Source: Aphrophora alni (taxonomy: Eukaryota > Arthropoda > Insecta > Hemiptera > Aphrophoridae). Taken from it: 64,000 nucleotides of DNA. The stretch spans positions 78,976,060 through 79,040,059 of the forward strand of contig OY740767.1 of the NCBI GenBank assembly GCA_963513935.1, given 5' to 3'. The translations under genes and the position numbers were made by a program. How positions within the stretch are numbered: position 1 is the stretch's first letter; each line of letters opens with the position of its first letter. The notes under the pieces were generated by a model. That model had not been told where the DNA came from. It searched no databases and saw only the letters and a program-made list of their open reading frames with translations. Below are positions 1-11,958 of the stretch, in pieces.

Positions 1-175
1 TAATCGATAAGAAACGCAGAAAACTTCTAATCAGTATCTGAAGTAAGAATATGAATGTGCAGTCATATGTTTCATATCTAAATATTAAACAGTTTTTGTG
101 AATTTAAAACTTAACTCGTTCTCTTTATTCATTGTTGTATAAATGATCTATGTTTTCTAAATTCTTTCTTTTCAG

Positions 176-227
176 CAACTTTATTACACTTTGTAGTATT
201 ATAATGTATGCTTATGCTAATATGTAA
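176..227 (+). CDS. possible last coding exon of a gene lying mostly outside the window
   Basis: A strong 3' splice site (pyrimidine-rich, ending ttctttcttttcag) occupies 161-175. It is followed by one base completing a codon, then 16 open codons (NFITLCSIIMYAYANM) and TAA at 225-227. An AATAAA signal follows at 245-250 and a T/G-rich stretch from about 271. This order (acceptor, short frame, stop, poly(A) signal, GU/U-rich element) is what the end of an insect gene looks like. The product is unrecognised and the frame is too short to prove coding, since the sequence is AT-rich and a chance frame is possible. Transcript evidence from upstream of the window would decide. Confidence 0.3.
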
Positions 228-244
228 CAGTTGAGTGAAACCAA

Positions 245-250
245 AATAAA
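245..250 (+). terminator. AATAAA poly(A) signal
   Basis: A canonical AATAAA hexamer lies 18 bases after the candidate stop codon, with a GTTTGGTTTTT stretch about 20 bases further on that could be the downstream element. It is meaningful only if the exon at 176-227 is real. Confidence 0.3.
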
Positions 251-292
251 AATAATTTGTTTGATTAAAAGTTTGGTTTTTATTACATAACT

Positions 293-331
293 CCCCCCCC
301 CCCCCGAAAATACGTTCTGGCTACGCCACTG
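293..331. repeat. C-homopolymer joined to a dispersed-repeat end
   Basis: A run of 13 C is followed by gaaaatacgttctgg and ctacgccactg. A C-run next to 'ctggctacgccactg' is typical of the end of a dispersed arthropod transposon or retroposon. The family is not identified. Confidence 0.35.
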
Positions 332-1487
332 TGTTCTCACAACGTGACATGATATATCATTGGCAATAGATTTAAGAAAAGTACAAAGTACAAGTAAAAA
401 TATAATTAAATATAGTTATTGAAAAAGTCCAATTCATTCAAGACTCCTTTCAATATTTTGGAATTATGAGTTCTTTACAAACTTATAAGTAATGTAACTC
501 ATAGACTCTAATTCAAAATGTTCTAAGTTAAACTCAATAAAAAAGTAAAAATAATAAACTAATCATAAATGTATGTCCAAAAGGTTTACAAAGTTAAAGT
601 AATTGCAAATGCAGAGTTTTATATACATACTTCAAATCTAGAATAACTAACAGTTTCAGGATTATGTAAAAAATCGATTAATAAAACCTACATAAGTATT
701 CAAATAGACAGTAAAATGAACAGGGTTTGTTTAAAACACAGCATTTAATCGTTGAATTTGGATGATTTTGAATTCACCTAAACCTCTACAACGAAGAAAC
801 TTTAAAATATTAAATTTTGATTCATGTACTAAACCATTTTTAGCTGTCGAACATGATATTTTTCGTTCATTTCCCTAACTATTTGTTACTTGTCCAACCT
901 AGCACGTGTAAGAGATACAACATATCTCATAATTTTTTACTTTAAAAAGTATCTTTACTTTGATAGGTGATAGGTGATAGGTTGTGTTTTTGTTATATAT
1001 TTAATACAATTCAGGATAAAAAAGAAAAACGTCATTTGTGTCTATCATTGATACATTTCAAATGTATTTGTATATTTAATATTAATTTGCTTCGCATTTA
1101 GTACAAGTATTTTTAATCCATTACATACTAGTGCGAAACTACAGATTCGTTACAAATAAAATAAATGAAAATGATGATTTATTTTTAGCAAATTATATTT
1201 TAATTTTTAAAAAAAGTCTGTGGTTAAAATACTTTTATTTTATTTATATCTTAATCTAATAAATTTTTTAAATTAATTATTCTTCTCAAAGACACTAACT
1301 TGTAATAATTAAAATTTATATTTATACAGTTTTATAAAACGTGTTTTACTGGTATGTCCTATTGTAAATTAAGCTTCAGTTAATCTGAATGGGTAAACAG
1401 ATAGTTATAAATAAAATCAAAAGTGAATGAAACGGTATCTTCAGTTGTAAAAGTATAATAACATTTTTATTTTCAACAATAAATTTG
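332..1487. other. intergenic, no gene seen
   Basis: AT-rich sequence with no convincing exon. The only pattern noted is a three-copy gataggt micro-repeat near 962-981. Confidence 0.5.
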
Positions 1488-1674
1488 TTTTATATATACT
1501 ATTCGTATCTGTCAAATGTAGTCTTTATTTTTATTTTAACTTTACCTTCTATGATGGACATAACAGCTAGCCTGATGATGCTGCCTCTGGTAGCGAAACA
1601 TATAGCCACATAGAAGATAAAGTTAAAATAAAAATAAATACTACATTTGACAGATACGAATAGTATATATAAAA
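1488..1674. mobile_element. PLE terminal repeat, inverted pair (family A)
   Basis: Arms 1488-1553 and 1609-1674 are reverse complements with only two differences over 66 bp. The 55-bp centre holds a hammerhead-like core. PLEs are known for terminal repeats (pLTRs) in direct or inverted orientation and for hammerhead motifs in them. No endonuclease or reverse transcriptase is present, so this is a terminal remnant. Unlike the other pairs in this window, only one orientation of the ribozyme core is kept. Assignment to PLE rests on the motif and on its resemblance in layout to the ORF-bearing copy at 40.9 kb. Confidence 0.5.
1572..1605 (+). ncRNA. hammerhead-like motif, family A (degenerate)
   Basis: CUGAUGA (1572-1578) is followed by one extra U, a stem GCUGCC/GGUAGC closed by UCU, and GAAAC (1595-1599). 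Stem III is reduced and its GUH is replaced by AUA, so the C15.2-G16.2 pair is lost. Stem I has only two or three pairs. It is recognisable as a relative of the class but probably inactive. Confidence 0.45.
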
Positions 1675-4232
1675 TAAAATATATGTAGTTCTAGGGCTGT
1701 TCAACAACGAATATGAAAATAAATTTGTATCTATTGGCAGTCCAAACCCAAAGGTGATCATAAGTATGATTAATCGTGTTATTAAAATGCATAATTCTAA
1801 TTACACGGAGTTACTGTTTTCTTATAGGAATATCTTACATAAAAAAAAATATTTAATTAATATGAGATAATAAAAATATAAATATTAGGAGTTAGAAATA
1901 GTTTTACAGCAGTTGGCGTTTACATGCATATTTGCTAAATTAAGCGATATTACCCACTTGTTTCTTGTTACAGTTTTCTTAAACGTAATATATTACAAAT
2001 TGAATGACAAATAATTATGTTATATGTCAGACTTGAACTGTATAAACCACGATCAAAAAACAGATATTAAAGTAGAGCTGCAGAAATCATAACAAATGAG
2101 TTGATGGTATAGCTTTTAATGGACAGAAAAATGGTATCTAGCAAATTCGAAATATTAAATAAAATTCACAATATTCACCTGAATGTATAAAAATAAAAAT
2201 ATGTATATAATACGTTATCATTTTCTATTGTTTTATCACCCCTAAATACAGCGGTCTAGGAGACTACATGGTATCTTAAAAATGTTACAAAAGACATAAT
2301 ACCAGCTCTGGTTAAAAATAACACATGGAACTAACGTGGTACAAGTTTTGACGTATTATGGTGCTTTAAACAGGGTGAGCATATTGTATAATGAACATAT
2401 TTATTTATATATTTCAACAATTTTCGAGTGCCAATATTCATTCATAAATTCACGTGTTCATGTCATTCTTCCATCTTCAATGTGTTTACAAATGTTTCAA
2501 CGACAATTGTCTTTCTTTTTCAGTTTCTTATTAATTTGCCATCATTATTGTTTACATTTATAACAAGTATAACCTAATATTCCACAATAAGCTCTTTATT
2601 TTTTACAACGAAACGATTATTGACAAAATCATCTTCAGTGTTGTTATATATTTAAAAACCCTTGGGAGACTATTTTAACATTGGTATGTTTGTGGCTAAT
2701 ATAAACTTAAAATTGCACTTAGTCACCGAAACTTCATTGTATGATGAATAAAGTCTTTTTTTTTGAAAAAAAAAATTGTCATCTTGCACTTGGTTCCTAA
2801 AGTTTACAATTTAAATGTGAACAATGTTACTTCTGTATGATATCATTACATATTGTTTAAAATATACTATATACGTTACGTTTATTTATTATGATTTTAG
2901 TTTATCCTTGAATTTACGTTACAGTAATTGTAGTTAAATTTTTCACATAATTAATTGCATTTGAATTATTTGTATTCTTACTTCATATATTTATTTTTAG
3001 TCATGACTATACGAGAATATCCAATGAATCTTGTGTTACAGTTTGTTACATTGGATTAGTAAACGATATTCGAATCTAATTTTCCCATTTTTTTTCAACA
3101 CTTTTTATAAATTGCAATTCTAGGTCCATATATCTGCTACCCCTATTTATTGTATTTTCAGTTAACCCTACCCTATGTCCTAATCCACTATTGACCATAA
3201 TAATATATTTACCCCTCACTCTTTATCGTAACATTTACTTCATGTGTATTGTTTGTATTTTGAATTTAGTTTATCCCTTTTTAAATTTAGGGAAATACAA
3301 ATTATACATAAAACATATAATAAATCCCCTATTTTATTTACGGTATTAAAATGACTTTGTTATATATATTTTAATAATATATAATGGTAAAAAACACCAA
3401 TTACTCTACCATTTATTGATTTTTATACGTAATAAATATTATTTTGTGTTAAAAATGTAAGCTATTATTCATCGTCATAATTATTATAGTATGATGTTTA
3501 TATCAAAAAAGTTTTTTTCCATTAACAAAAATAGAAATTTAGTAATTGTTAAATGAGAGTGATTAAATATTGTTTCGATATGGCCACAAATATGTATTCA
3601 ATATATTTTTAATTTAAAGAGTTATCCACAGCAGTAATTGTCACTATAGGGAAATATTATTATTTAACTGTGATACAGTTTTGGATAGCAATAGAATGTC
3701 TAGTTTCTTAAAATAATATTACATGTAAGAATCGAAAGATATCTACGAGGTGTAAACAATTGTTTGAATGGTGCAATTAATTACCTCATTTCATCTGATA
3801 TAACTATGTCACTACATAGATAACAATATATGACTTTTCGAGTATTAAATCGCGCTATATTAATTTATGTAATAGTTTGGTTTCATAACAAACTAATAAA
3901 TTATTAGGGTCATTATATGAACACCTAATGGACTTTGGAAAGGTAAATGAGTTCTTTAGTTCATTCTAACTTTATTATCTTAACGTTCTATTCTCTGTAG
4001 AATCATTTCTAACCTCAACAAAAGTTATAATTAAACCAGGTGGTAAATGTAATTGTTATAGTCAAAAAGCATCTTGGTAGTAGGATCGCGTGCATGGAAC
4101 AATAATTGCTATTTGTTAAATTGATATGGGAATATACCACGTCAACATGTTTACATATGGTCTTTAACTAGCTTTTACATATACGGATTCAATACATTAT
4201 ATTTTTACATATATTCTGAGTATTTCATGCGG
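1675..4232. other. intergenic, no gene seen
   Basis: AT-rich sequence. Several good-looking 3' splice sites occur (for example 2523 and 3000), but each is followed by fewer than 20 open codons, and none is supported by a partner exon. Confidence 0.5.
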
Positions 4233-4257
4233 TTTTTTTTTTTTTTTTTTTTTTTTT
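4233..4257. repeat. poly(T) tract of 25
   Basis: An uninterrupted T run, possibly the poly(A) tail of a minus-strand retroposon. No element body is recognisable beside it. Confidence 0.6.
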
Positions 4258-5788
4258 AAATGATTGTGTTTTTTCTTAAATTTGTATTCATCTTCTTCTG
4301 TGAATTTAGGGATATTTTTTTATTTCTTCTGTGAATTCAATGATGGTTTTAAAAACCCTATAAGTGATTTTGCTTTGTTTCATTTTACTTACATTTCATT
4401 ATTTCTAAAAAAAATTTGTTCTTGGTTTATGAAGTTTCACATCAAAGGCTTCCCAAGTCATTCATCGCCCACACACAAATATATATTTATTACATATGAT
4501 CAAAGCCAAAAGTAAAAGGAACTACGTTCGTGATGTAGTTTTCAATAACATTTTTAAGGAAATTGAAGATAACTTAATCTTCTCAAGTTATTTTGATCTA
4601 AATTTGTGACTAGTAATTTGGGTATTTTACATCTTATTGACAAACTATGTCTTAACACGAAATTGTACTACAATTTCTCTACAATTTTAATAATAAAATA
4701 ATGTTTTGGAATTTTAGACCAGTAAATCATATAAAATTTAAAATCAGCCGTTTTTGCTAGTCGAGCAAAATTTTGGAATAGGGGCGGTTGTCTCATTTTA
4801 TATAAATAGAGCCAAAAAACTGAGATACTTGTGTCTTGATATAATTATGTTTCTTTATTTAATATTAAAAACATTATCGACATTTAGATTTATTACCTAT
4901 TGGGATATCCCTACTCATAGTTTTCGCGATATATTTTCTGTTGGAAACATACATGATATCATTTCAGATTATTGAGAATACTTTTAATTTAATATGAAGC
5001 ATATAACTTAATTGAGGAGCACAACACGTAAGTAAACAATAGATCATAAGCAACAAAAATAAGCGTTGGACAACGGAATTAGAGCTGACTTGCCGTGTAT
5101 TCTACATCAAGGGGTTAACCTATTACTTTATCTTTACTGTCGTTGATCTGTTTTTATTATCCCTACTGTAAATTTTCCACTGATTGATTGAAATGCGATA
5201 GCTGGACAATAACTCACCAACATAAACCAGCATTGCCGTCAATCCTCTACTATGTTTCATGATTTATGAATAACGATACTGATGAATAATCATGCAACTG
5301 AATATTCATTCCCGTTGAAATAATCATAAACAATTCCAACACGAGAAGATTAATTGACATAACAATAATCTATTTTTAGAGTTTGAATTTCCTTACATTG
5401 AATAAATTAAATGTATTGTTAAAAACGGTAAGTTGATGTTAATTTACGAAAATATAGTAAATCTTGGATTTAGAAATGATACCTATGAACGTATATTTTG
5501 TACTTATGCTGAGAACGATTACCAACGCAGGTTTTAGACATTGAAGTAATAAGTTAACAATCTGTTCAAAATATTAAACAATCTAAGTCCTCATTCATCA
5601 CTCATGTTGAATATTAACAACCAAAAGAGATCTAAATAAACTGTTATGATATTGTATGATAAGTTCACAATTATAAATTCACTAAATCCCAGTATTAAAA
5701 TTGAACGACATTAAAATTGAAAGAATATGTATTGCCCTTTATATAATGAGTTGCCATAAAGTCCCTTACCTACTACATTTTTCCACAG
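4258..5788. other. intergenic, no gene seen
   Basis: AT-rich sequence. A consensus 5' splice site (gtaagt) at 5029 has no supporting open exon in front of it. Confidence 0.45.
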
Positions 5789-5887
5789 GTTCTTGTAGAT
5801 TTCGAGTTTGAGACTAAACCAGTTCCGAGGAACTGGAAGGGCTGTCGTATCCAGAGCCTTTCGGCACACCACTTACCCTCACTCTGA
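5789..5887 (+). CDS. exon-like open frame in a GC-rich island, product unknown
   Basis: After a good acceptor (tacatttttccacag, ending 5788) there are 32 open codons and TGA at 5885-5887. The translation begins VLVDFEFETKPVPRNWKGC and ends SLSAHHLPSL. The island 5780-5985 is clearly richer in G+C than its surroundings. It could be a terminal exon in phase 0, or it could be the body of a mobile element, because a PLE end with a hammerhead-like core starts about 100 bp downstream. No domain is recognised. Confidence 0.25.
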   Translation, partial: VLVDFEFETKPVPRNWKGCRIQSLSAHHLPSL

Positions 5888-5994
5888 TAGAAAGAGTAAC
5901 GGGGAGCAGTCTCACTACTAGCACCCCGATGCATTGTGTTACTTCCGGACCTGTTTCTCTGTACTGTTAACTTTGTTTAGGCTTACTATTACCA

Positions 5995-6034
5995 TTAGCC
6001 CGTAGATGCCGCAAGGCGAAACAATTGTAGCTAA
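5995..6034 (+). ncRNA. hammerhead-like motif, family B
   Basis: Stem I is UUAGC (5995-5999) with GCUAA (6030-6034). The core reads CCGUAGA where the consensus is CUGANGA, so U4 and A6 are altered. Then comes one extra U, a GCC/GGC stem capped by the GNRA loop GCAA, GAAAC, and a small stem III with GUA as the cleavage triplet. The fold is clear, but the core substitutions make activity unlikely in this copy. Confidence 0.45.
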
Positions 6035-6130
6035 ATAAGTTAATAAATACATTTGAAACTGTAGCTTAGTGCTTATTTAACCTTATTATGGAGTTTCAAC
6101 AAGTAGTTACTGCTGTTACAGTTAAATATA
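5995..6130 (+). mobile_element. PLE 3' terminal fragment (family B)
   Basis: It starts with a hammerhead-like core and continues through 'atttgaaact' to 'tatggagtttcaacaag' and a tail with ctgctgttaca. The same order and much of the sequence recur at 22101-22235, which defines the family. The copy sits immediately upstream of the F-box gene promoter, so it may contribute to that gene's 5' flank. It carries no coding sequence. Confidence 0.5.
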
Positions 6131-6207
6131 ATTATATATTTCCCTTAAGCCATGGTTCTTTCTCAACACAAATATGCCACGCCCATTGCTACTTCCCACC
6201 GTTCACC

Positions 6208-6244
6208 TATAAATACGGCAAAATTACTGTGCCTAAGCTCATTT
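6208..6244 (+). promoter_or_regulatory. TATA-Inr core promoter of the F-box gene
   Basis: TATAAATA lies at 6208-6215 and TCATTT, matching the insect initiator TCAKTY, at 6239-6244. This puts +1 at A6241, 33 bases from the first T of the TATA box and 43 bases before the ATG at 6284. A second TCAGTT at 6251 is less well spaced. Confidence 0.55.
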
Positions 6245-6283
6245 GTGATTTCAGTTTCATAGTGTGAACGTTCAGTATTCAAT

Positions 6284-6712
6284 ATGAATAAGTTCTACGA
6301 TATATTTCATTTCCTGGGAGGAAACTTTGCTTCTGATAAAATTGATATTTTGTCATCACTCACTTTTGAAATCGCTATTTTAATATTAAGGTAATAAGAA
6401 AGTTAATTTTCTTTAGACAAATTACTTTTAACAATATAACATTAATTGATAATCTATTTTATTATTATAGATTGTTACCTGGCAAAACTTTGCTCAACGC
6501 GGCATTGGTTTCAAAGAAATGGTATGAAATGTGCCAAAGTGATTATGTACTAAGAAAAATAATTAGACGTCAAATTAAAATTGAAAATAGATTCTACCTG
6601 AATAATTTACTAAAAAACAAAAAAGATCATTTAAAACGAAAATATGCAAAACAAAGTGTATTTACTAATATCACCAACGATGAAAAAAGAATGCGAATTG
6701 ACAATCAAAAAG
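6284..6712 (+). CDS. F-box protein, first two exons (3' end not found)
   Basis: Exon 1 is 6284-6390 (ATG start, 35 codons plus two bases). An 80-bp GT-AG intron spans 6391-6470, and exon 2 is 6471-6712, ending at AAAAAG|gtaacc in phase 1. The joined frame is about 116 residues. Residues about 22-60 read as an F-box: ILSSLTFEIAILILRLLPGK, then TLLNAALVSKKWYEMC and SDYVLRK, matching the hallmark LP...LL...VSK.W pattern. F-box proteins bind Skp1 and recruit substrates to SCF ubiquitin ligases. The part after residue 60 is basic (RRQIKIENRF, KNKKDHLKRKY) with no recognised domain, and the substrate-binding part must be in later exons. The start is supported by the TATA/Inr spacing. Satellite DNA begins about 80 bp after exon 2, so the gene either has a repeat-filled intron or is truncated. 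Confidence 0.7.
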
Positions 6713-6794
6713 GTAACCTTTCTATATTTACTATACATTGTTATGTATTATATAAGAAACAAGTACATAAATTTACTAATTTTTAAATTAGCCA

Positions 6795-9700
6795 TACCCA
6801 TGGTCATACGTCAATGCCAAAAAGGGCCAAAAAATGATCCCCAAAAACGGTCGAAAATGAACCCCTTAAAATGAGCCAAAAAATGTGAAAAACAGTCTAA
6901 AACTGGACTTAAAACGTGAATATCGATCAAAACCTGGTGCAAGAAGGTTTAAATCAGTGAAAAACTGGCCTTTAAACATGAATAACATTCTAAAACCGGC
7001 CATTAAAGTTAAAATTCACTTCAAAACTAGTCTTGAACATGAAGAAATATCAAAAACTGACGATAAAAGGTGAAAATCAGTACTAAACTGGCCATGGAGA
7101 GATCGGTCTAAAAAAAGGCCATTAAATGTGAATATAAGTCAATAAATGGTTCATGATAGGTGAAAATCTGTACAAAATTGCTTGTAACGTTAATAACGGT
7201 AAAAAACTGATGATAATTGGTTTAAGTCGGTCCAAAAATGGCCTTGAATCATTTGCCTTGGTTCAATCAAAAACTGGCGATAGAGGTTGAAAATCGGTAA
7301 AAAAAATGGGCCCTGAACAGATCAGTCCAAAACTGTCCAAAATGCTAAAAATATGTTCGAAAATTGACTTAAAACGTGAGGATCTATCAAAAATTAGTCA
7401 AAACTGGCTATGAAACAAGAACATACGTCAATAATGAACTTTGAAATGTGAAAATCAGCCCAAAGCTGCCCTTGAAACGTGAAGATCGATCAATACCTGG
7501 CGATAGAAGGTAAAAACAGTCAAGTACTGGCCTTGAAGAGGTCGGTCTATTTATCGGTACATTTATCAAAAAACTGTCAAAACTGGCCATGAAAATTAAA
7601 TATACGTGCTAAACAGGCTATGAAATATGAAAATGAATTCAAAACAAGACTCGAATTGACAATAAAGATCAAAACCTGGTGACAAAAGGTGTACATCAGT
7701 CAAAAACGGGCCTTGAAGATCGAAAATCGGTCAAAAACAGACCATAAAACATGACAAAACGTCAATAATGAACTATGAAATGTGAAAATAAGCCCAAAGC
7801 TACCCATGAAACGTAAAGATCGATGAAAACCTGATGATAGAAGGTTAAAATCATTCAAAAACTGGCTTTGAAGAGGTCGGTCTAAAACTGGCGATAGAGG
7901 TGGAAAATCGGTAAAAAATGGGCCTTGAATAGATTAGTCTACAACTATCCAAATCCCAAAAATCAGTCCGAAACTTGACTTAAAACGTAAAAATCCATCA
8001 AAAATCAGTCAAAACTGGCTATGAAACAAGAACATACGTCAATAATGGACTATGAAATGTGAAAATCAATCCGAAGCTAGAATTGAAACGTGAATATCGA
8101 TCAAAATCTGGTGATAGATATTTAAAATCATTCTAAGACTGGTCTTAAAAGGTAGATCTAAAACAGGCTATTTATCATGAATATTAGTTAAAACCGGCCA
8201 TAAAATGTAAAAATCAGTCAAAAACTGGCCAAATTAACCCCAAAAGGGCCTAAATGAGCCCAAAAATGGGCCAAAATAGTGCCCCTAAAATTAGCCCAAA
8301 AAGGGCCCATGAATGAGGCCAAAAATAATCCAAAAAGGGTCTTAAATGACCCCCTAAAATTTATCCAATAGAGGTGAAAATAAGTCCAAAACTCGACTGG
8401 AAACGTGAAAATCAATCACAAATCAGTTACTGGCTATGATACATGAAAATACGTCATAAATGGACTATGAAATGTGAAAATGAGTCCATAACTGGCCATG
8501 AAACGTGAATATCGATCAAAAACCTGGTGAAAGAATGTTAAAATCAGTCAAAACCTTGCCATATAAGCCCCAAAAAGAGCCATAATTGAGCCCAAAAATT
8601 TGAGCTTAAAAAAGGGCCCAAAATGAGCTTATAAAATTTATCCCAAAAAGCGCTTAAAAATGAGCCCCTAAATGAGCCTAAGACAGGGCCCAAAAATGAT
8701 ACCAAAAAAGGGTCGAAAATGAGAACTTAAAATGTGCCCAAAACGGTAAATTCAATCCAAAACTCAACTTAAAACGTGAAAATCTATCAAAAATCTTTCG
8801 AAACTGTCTATTAAACATAAACGTACGTCAATAATGGACTATGAAATGTGAAAATCAGTCCAAAACTCGACCTAAAACGTAAAAATCTATCAAAAATCAG
8901 TCAAAACTGTTTATAAAACAAGAACGTACATCAATAATAGACTATGATATTTGAAATCAGTCCAAAGCTGCCTTGAAACGTGAATATTGATCAAAATCTG
9001 GTGATAGAAAGTAAAAATCAGTCAAAAAATGGCCTTGAAAAGGTCGGTCTAAAACTGGCTATTAAACATGAATATTAGTCAAAAACCAGCCATAAATGTA
9101 AAAATCAGTCTAAGCTAGACAAATAAACTCCAAAAAGGGTCCTAATTGAGCCCAAAAAAATAAGCTCAAAGAAGGATCAAAAAGGATCAAGAAGGCTCAA
9201 AAATGGCTAAAAATAAGTCCCTAAAAATGAGCTCAAAAAGAGCTTGAAAATAATCCCCAAAACGGCAACAAAATGAAACCTTATAAATGAGCCCCTAAAA
9301 ATGAGCCAAAAATAGGGCTCAATAATAAGGTCAAAAATTGCCCCAAAAATGAGCCTGAAAAGGGCCTTTAAATGAGCCTTATAAATGGCCTAAATTTAGT
9401 TAAAATAGCCCTTTGTGAGCCCTTTGAATTGGACCAAAAAAGGGACCAATATGAGCCCCTAAAATGAGCCCAAAAGGGGCCTAATGATGAGCACCTGAAA
9501 ATGAGTTCAAAAGAGCTATAAAATGAGCCCAAAAAGGGCTTTAAAATGATCCCCAAAAAGGGGCCAAAATGAGTAATAAATGGCTTAAAGATGAGCCCAA
9601 AAAGGGCCCAAAATGCACCGTAAAAGTGAGCCCTAAAAATGGCTTAAGAATGAGACCCAAAATTGCCAAAAAAAGGCCCTAAGTGAGCCTAAAAGGAGAC

Positions 9701-10080
9701 CTAAAAAGGGCCCATAAATGATTCCAAAAAAAGTGAAAATCAGTCCAAAAATAGACTAAAAACGTAAAAATCTATCAAAAATAAGTCAAAACCGGCTATG
9801 AAACATGAATATCAGTCAAAAACCGGCTACAAAATGTAAATATCAGTCAAAAACTGGCCAAATAAACTCCAGTCAAAAACTGGCCTTGTAGAGGTCGGTC
9901 TAAAACTGGCTATTAAATGAGAATATAAGTCCATAAATGGGCCATGAAAATTAAAAATCAGTACAAAATTGCTTGAAACGTGAATTACGATCAAAAACTG
10001 AAGATAATTGATGAAAAACAGTCCAAAAATGGCCTTGAATTGTAAAGATCAATCGAAAACTGGCGATAGATGTTGAAAAT
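6795..10080. repeat. degenerate A-rich satellite array, left part
   Basis: Hundreds of imperfect repeats of two interleaved motifs. The first is a 26-31 bp unit around aaaactggcc...tgaaaatcagtc. The second is a roughly 18-bp unit, aatgagcccaaaaagggcc. They are organised in a higher-order block: cgtgaatatcgatcaaaacc, tggtgatagaaggtt, aaaatcagtcaaaaactggcc split over units, then gaggtcggtctaaaactgg. The plus strand is strikingly A-rich and T-poor. Short open frames inside it on either strand (for example FWAHFRGS-type translations on the minus strand) are artefacts of the repeat. The array starts about 80 bp after F-box exon 2. Confidence 0.85.
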
Positions 10081-10549
10081 TGTTACCATTCTTAAGGATA
10101 AAATCCTTAGATAGATGCTTCTGGAACCAGGAATGGTAAATGTTTGAAAGAAGAGATCTAGATAATTTCGATTGACCTGTAATTTATTTAACCTTTTTTT
10201 TAATTTAACGATTCTCAGTCTTGAGTTAACCATTTACATAAAAGTCAACATATAACATAGATGAGTAGTTTTTTTTAATAAAAAGAAAGATTTGCAAAGT
10301 AACAATTAATTGACAATTCATCAATAGCTAGTCTGTTACATTTTACACGCCCTTAAGAAAAGATTCAGAAAATATTAATCAAGCCCCCCTTAATATAATT
10401 AAAATACAAAAATAAAGTTAAAAAAAAAAAACATAAATAATTATGACAATTCATTAAAATATCCAATGTTACAAGGTATTTAAATTTAAACTATATATAT
10501 TTAAAACAATACAAAATTTAGTTATTTAATTACACACACACACACACAC

Positions 10550-10612
<63 letters not shown>

Positions 10613-11958
10613 TTGGCCAACTGTAAAATAAAGATTATTAAATATATATTTTACCAAAAAAAGAAAATATTCATTATTTATTGACGTCAATATAAGTTTG
10701 AAAAATAACTCCTTTGGGGTCGCGAGGTCCAAAAAGGTGCATGCTTATCCCATCCTAAAGAATATTTTATTTTCAGTTTTGCATTTTCCAAAAAATTAAT
10801 TATATTTGTTTTTGTTTTTGTTTTTACAATGGCATTCAAAATATCATTCCACAAATTCACTTTCAAGTTTTCCACTAATAGGATTTCACAGGTTGAATTG
10901 TTCTTTTGTTTTTCACCATTGCATTTTAATATTATTTGAAAAAGTCCTCAGGTCTTAACGTGGACTTGAAATTTACAGAAAGATCTTAAATTTTTATAGC
11001 CTGCTCGAACCAGCCGTGTAGCTATAGAAAAACATGTTTCAATTAAACAAAGAACAGACATTTCTTGACAGGTTCAAACATCTCTGCTGTAGCTTTATGA
11101 GCAACATATTTCTCTGTAACTAAGTTTAATAAAAATGAAATTTCTTTGAAGAAAAAATGTTATATATGTTCCAATAAATTACTGAATGACTTTACTTTAT
11201 AAAAGATAGAAACGAAAGAGAGGCTTATCGTTTTAAAAGATTGTTTGAATTTAAGCTCGTATGATTTATAGACAATTTAAAATTAGTTGAAATTAAATTT
11301 AATGATTTCTTTAATTGGTGATTTGACTTTATAATAACTAAAATAAAAGGAAAAGCTATTGTTTTTTCTTTCAAAAGATTATATAACCTATACTCTAAAA
11401 AAAAAAAGAAGAAATTTACAGATAACCTAAGGTTTAATTATAATTTTTAAAGTTTTCAAAATTTTAGTTTTATGAATAGAATACATATTTTATATAGTTA
11501 ACTCAATAAAGTTTAAAATGAAATTTTGCTTTACCTGGATTAGCGGTGACGAAACCCTGGAAAACTGTGATGAAAATGTTTGAGATGAAAGAGATCGATT
11601 CTATCAAAACTTATAATAACTACTTTTTAAATTTAGAAAATATAAGACGGCCATTTCAATATTCGAAACGAATTTTGCACGCCTTTAGTTAAGAATTAGT
11701 CTCATTTTGAAGTTAAACTTATTTTTAATTTAGAAAAGTTGCGACGTATATTGTACAGCAAAACTAGAATGACTACTCTTATCTTGAAAAGAACAGAGAC
11801 TACTCAAGTTTCAAAAGGCCTCAGGCGAGTTTACGGTAGAATCTCTGATTCTGTGTTTCAGAGATAATACGCTAGGGCCCAGTACTTGACGGACGGGCTG
11901 TAAATATTAAATCGGTAATATTTGTGCAGATGGATTTAATTATAGGTACGACGTTACA
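10081..11958. mobile_element. 1.88-kb LTR-like insertion splitting the satellite
   Basis: The array stops inside a unit at ...gttgaaaat (10080) and resumes at aaatAGGTAAAAAATGGGCC (from 11959). Other units (7270-7310, 7875-7930) read through this point as gttgaaaatcggtaaaaaatggg, so the segment is an insertion. It begins TGTTACC and ends GTTACA, and AAAT is found on both sides (10077-10080, 11959-11962). TGT...ACA ends with a 4-bp duplication are the signature of LTR retroelement integration, so a solo LTR or an LTR-derived non-autonomous element is the best reading. No protease, reverse transcriptase or integrase frame is seen. It contains the AC/TA microsatellite at 10532 and a hairpin atctctga/tcagagat near 11840. 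Confidence 0.6.
10532..10610. repeat. compound (AC)n(TA)n microsatellite
   Basis: About ten AC dinucleotides run into a long TA tract. It lies inside the LTR-like insertion. Open frames reading YIYIYI across it are artefacts. Confidence 0.95.

Noticed and set aside
3003..3053. Acceptor ttatttttag followed by MTIREYPMNLVLQFVTLD and stop
   Set aside because: Only 17 codons and no linked exon or poly(A) signal.
6795..10080. Short open frames rich in Phe/Trp/Pro on the minus strand and Lys on the plus strand
   Set aside because: Products of the satellite repeat, not genes.
11498..11583. Possible third exon of the F-box gene (acceptor tatatag, phase-compatible, ending FCFTWISGDETLENCDENV and TGA)
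   Set aside because: It lies inside the 10081-11958 segment that interrupts the satellite as a later insertion, so it is unlikely to be an original exon of that gene; the phase match has a one-in-three chance.
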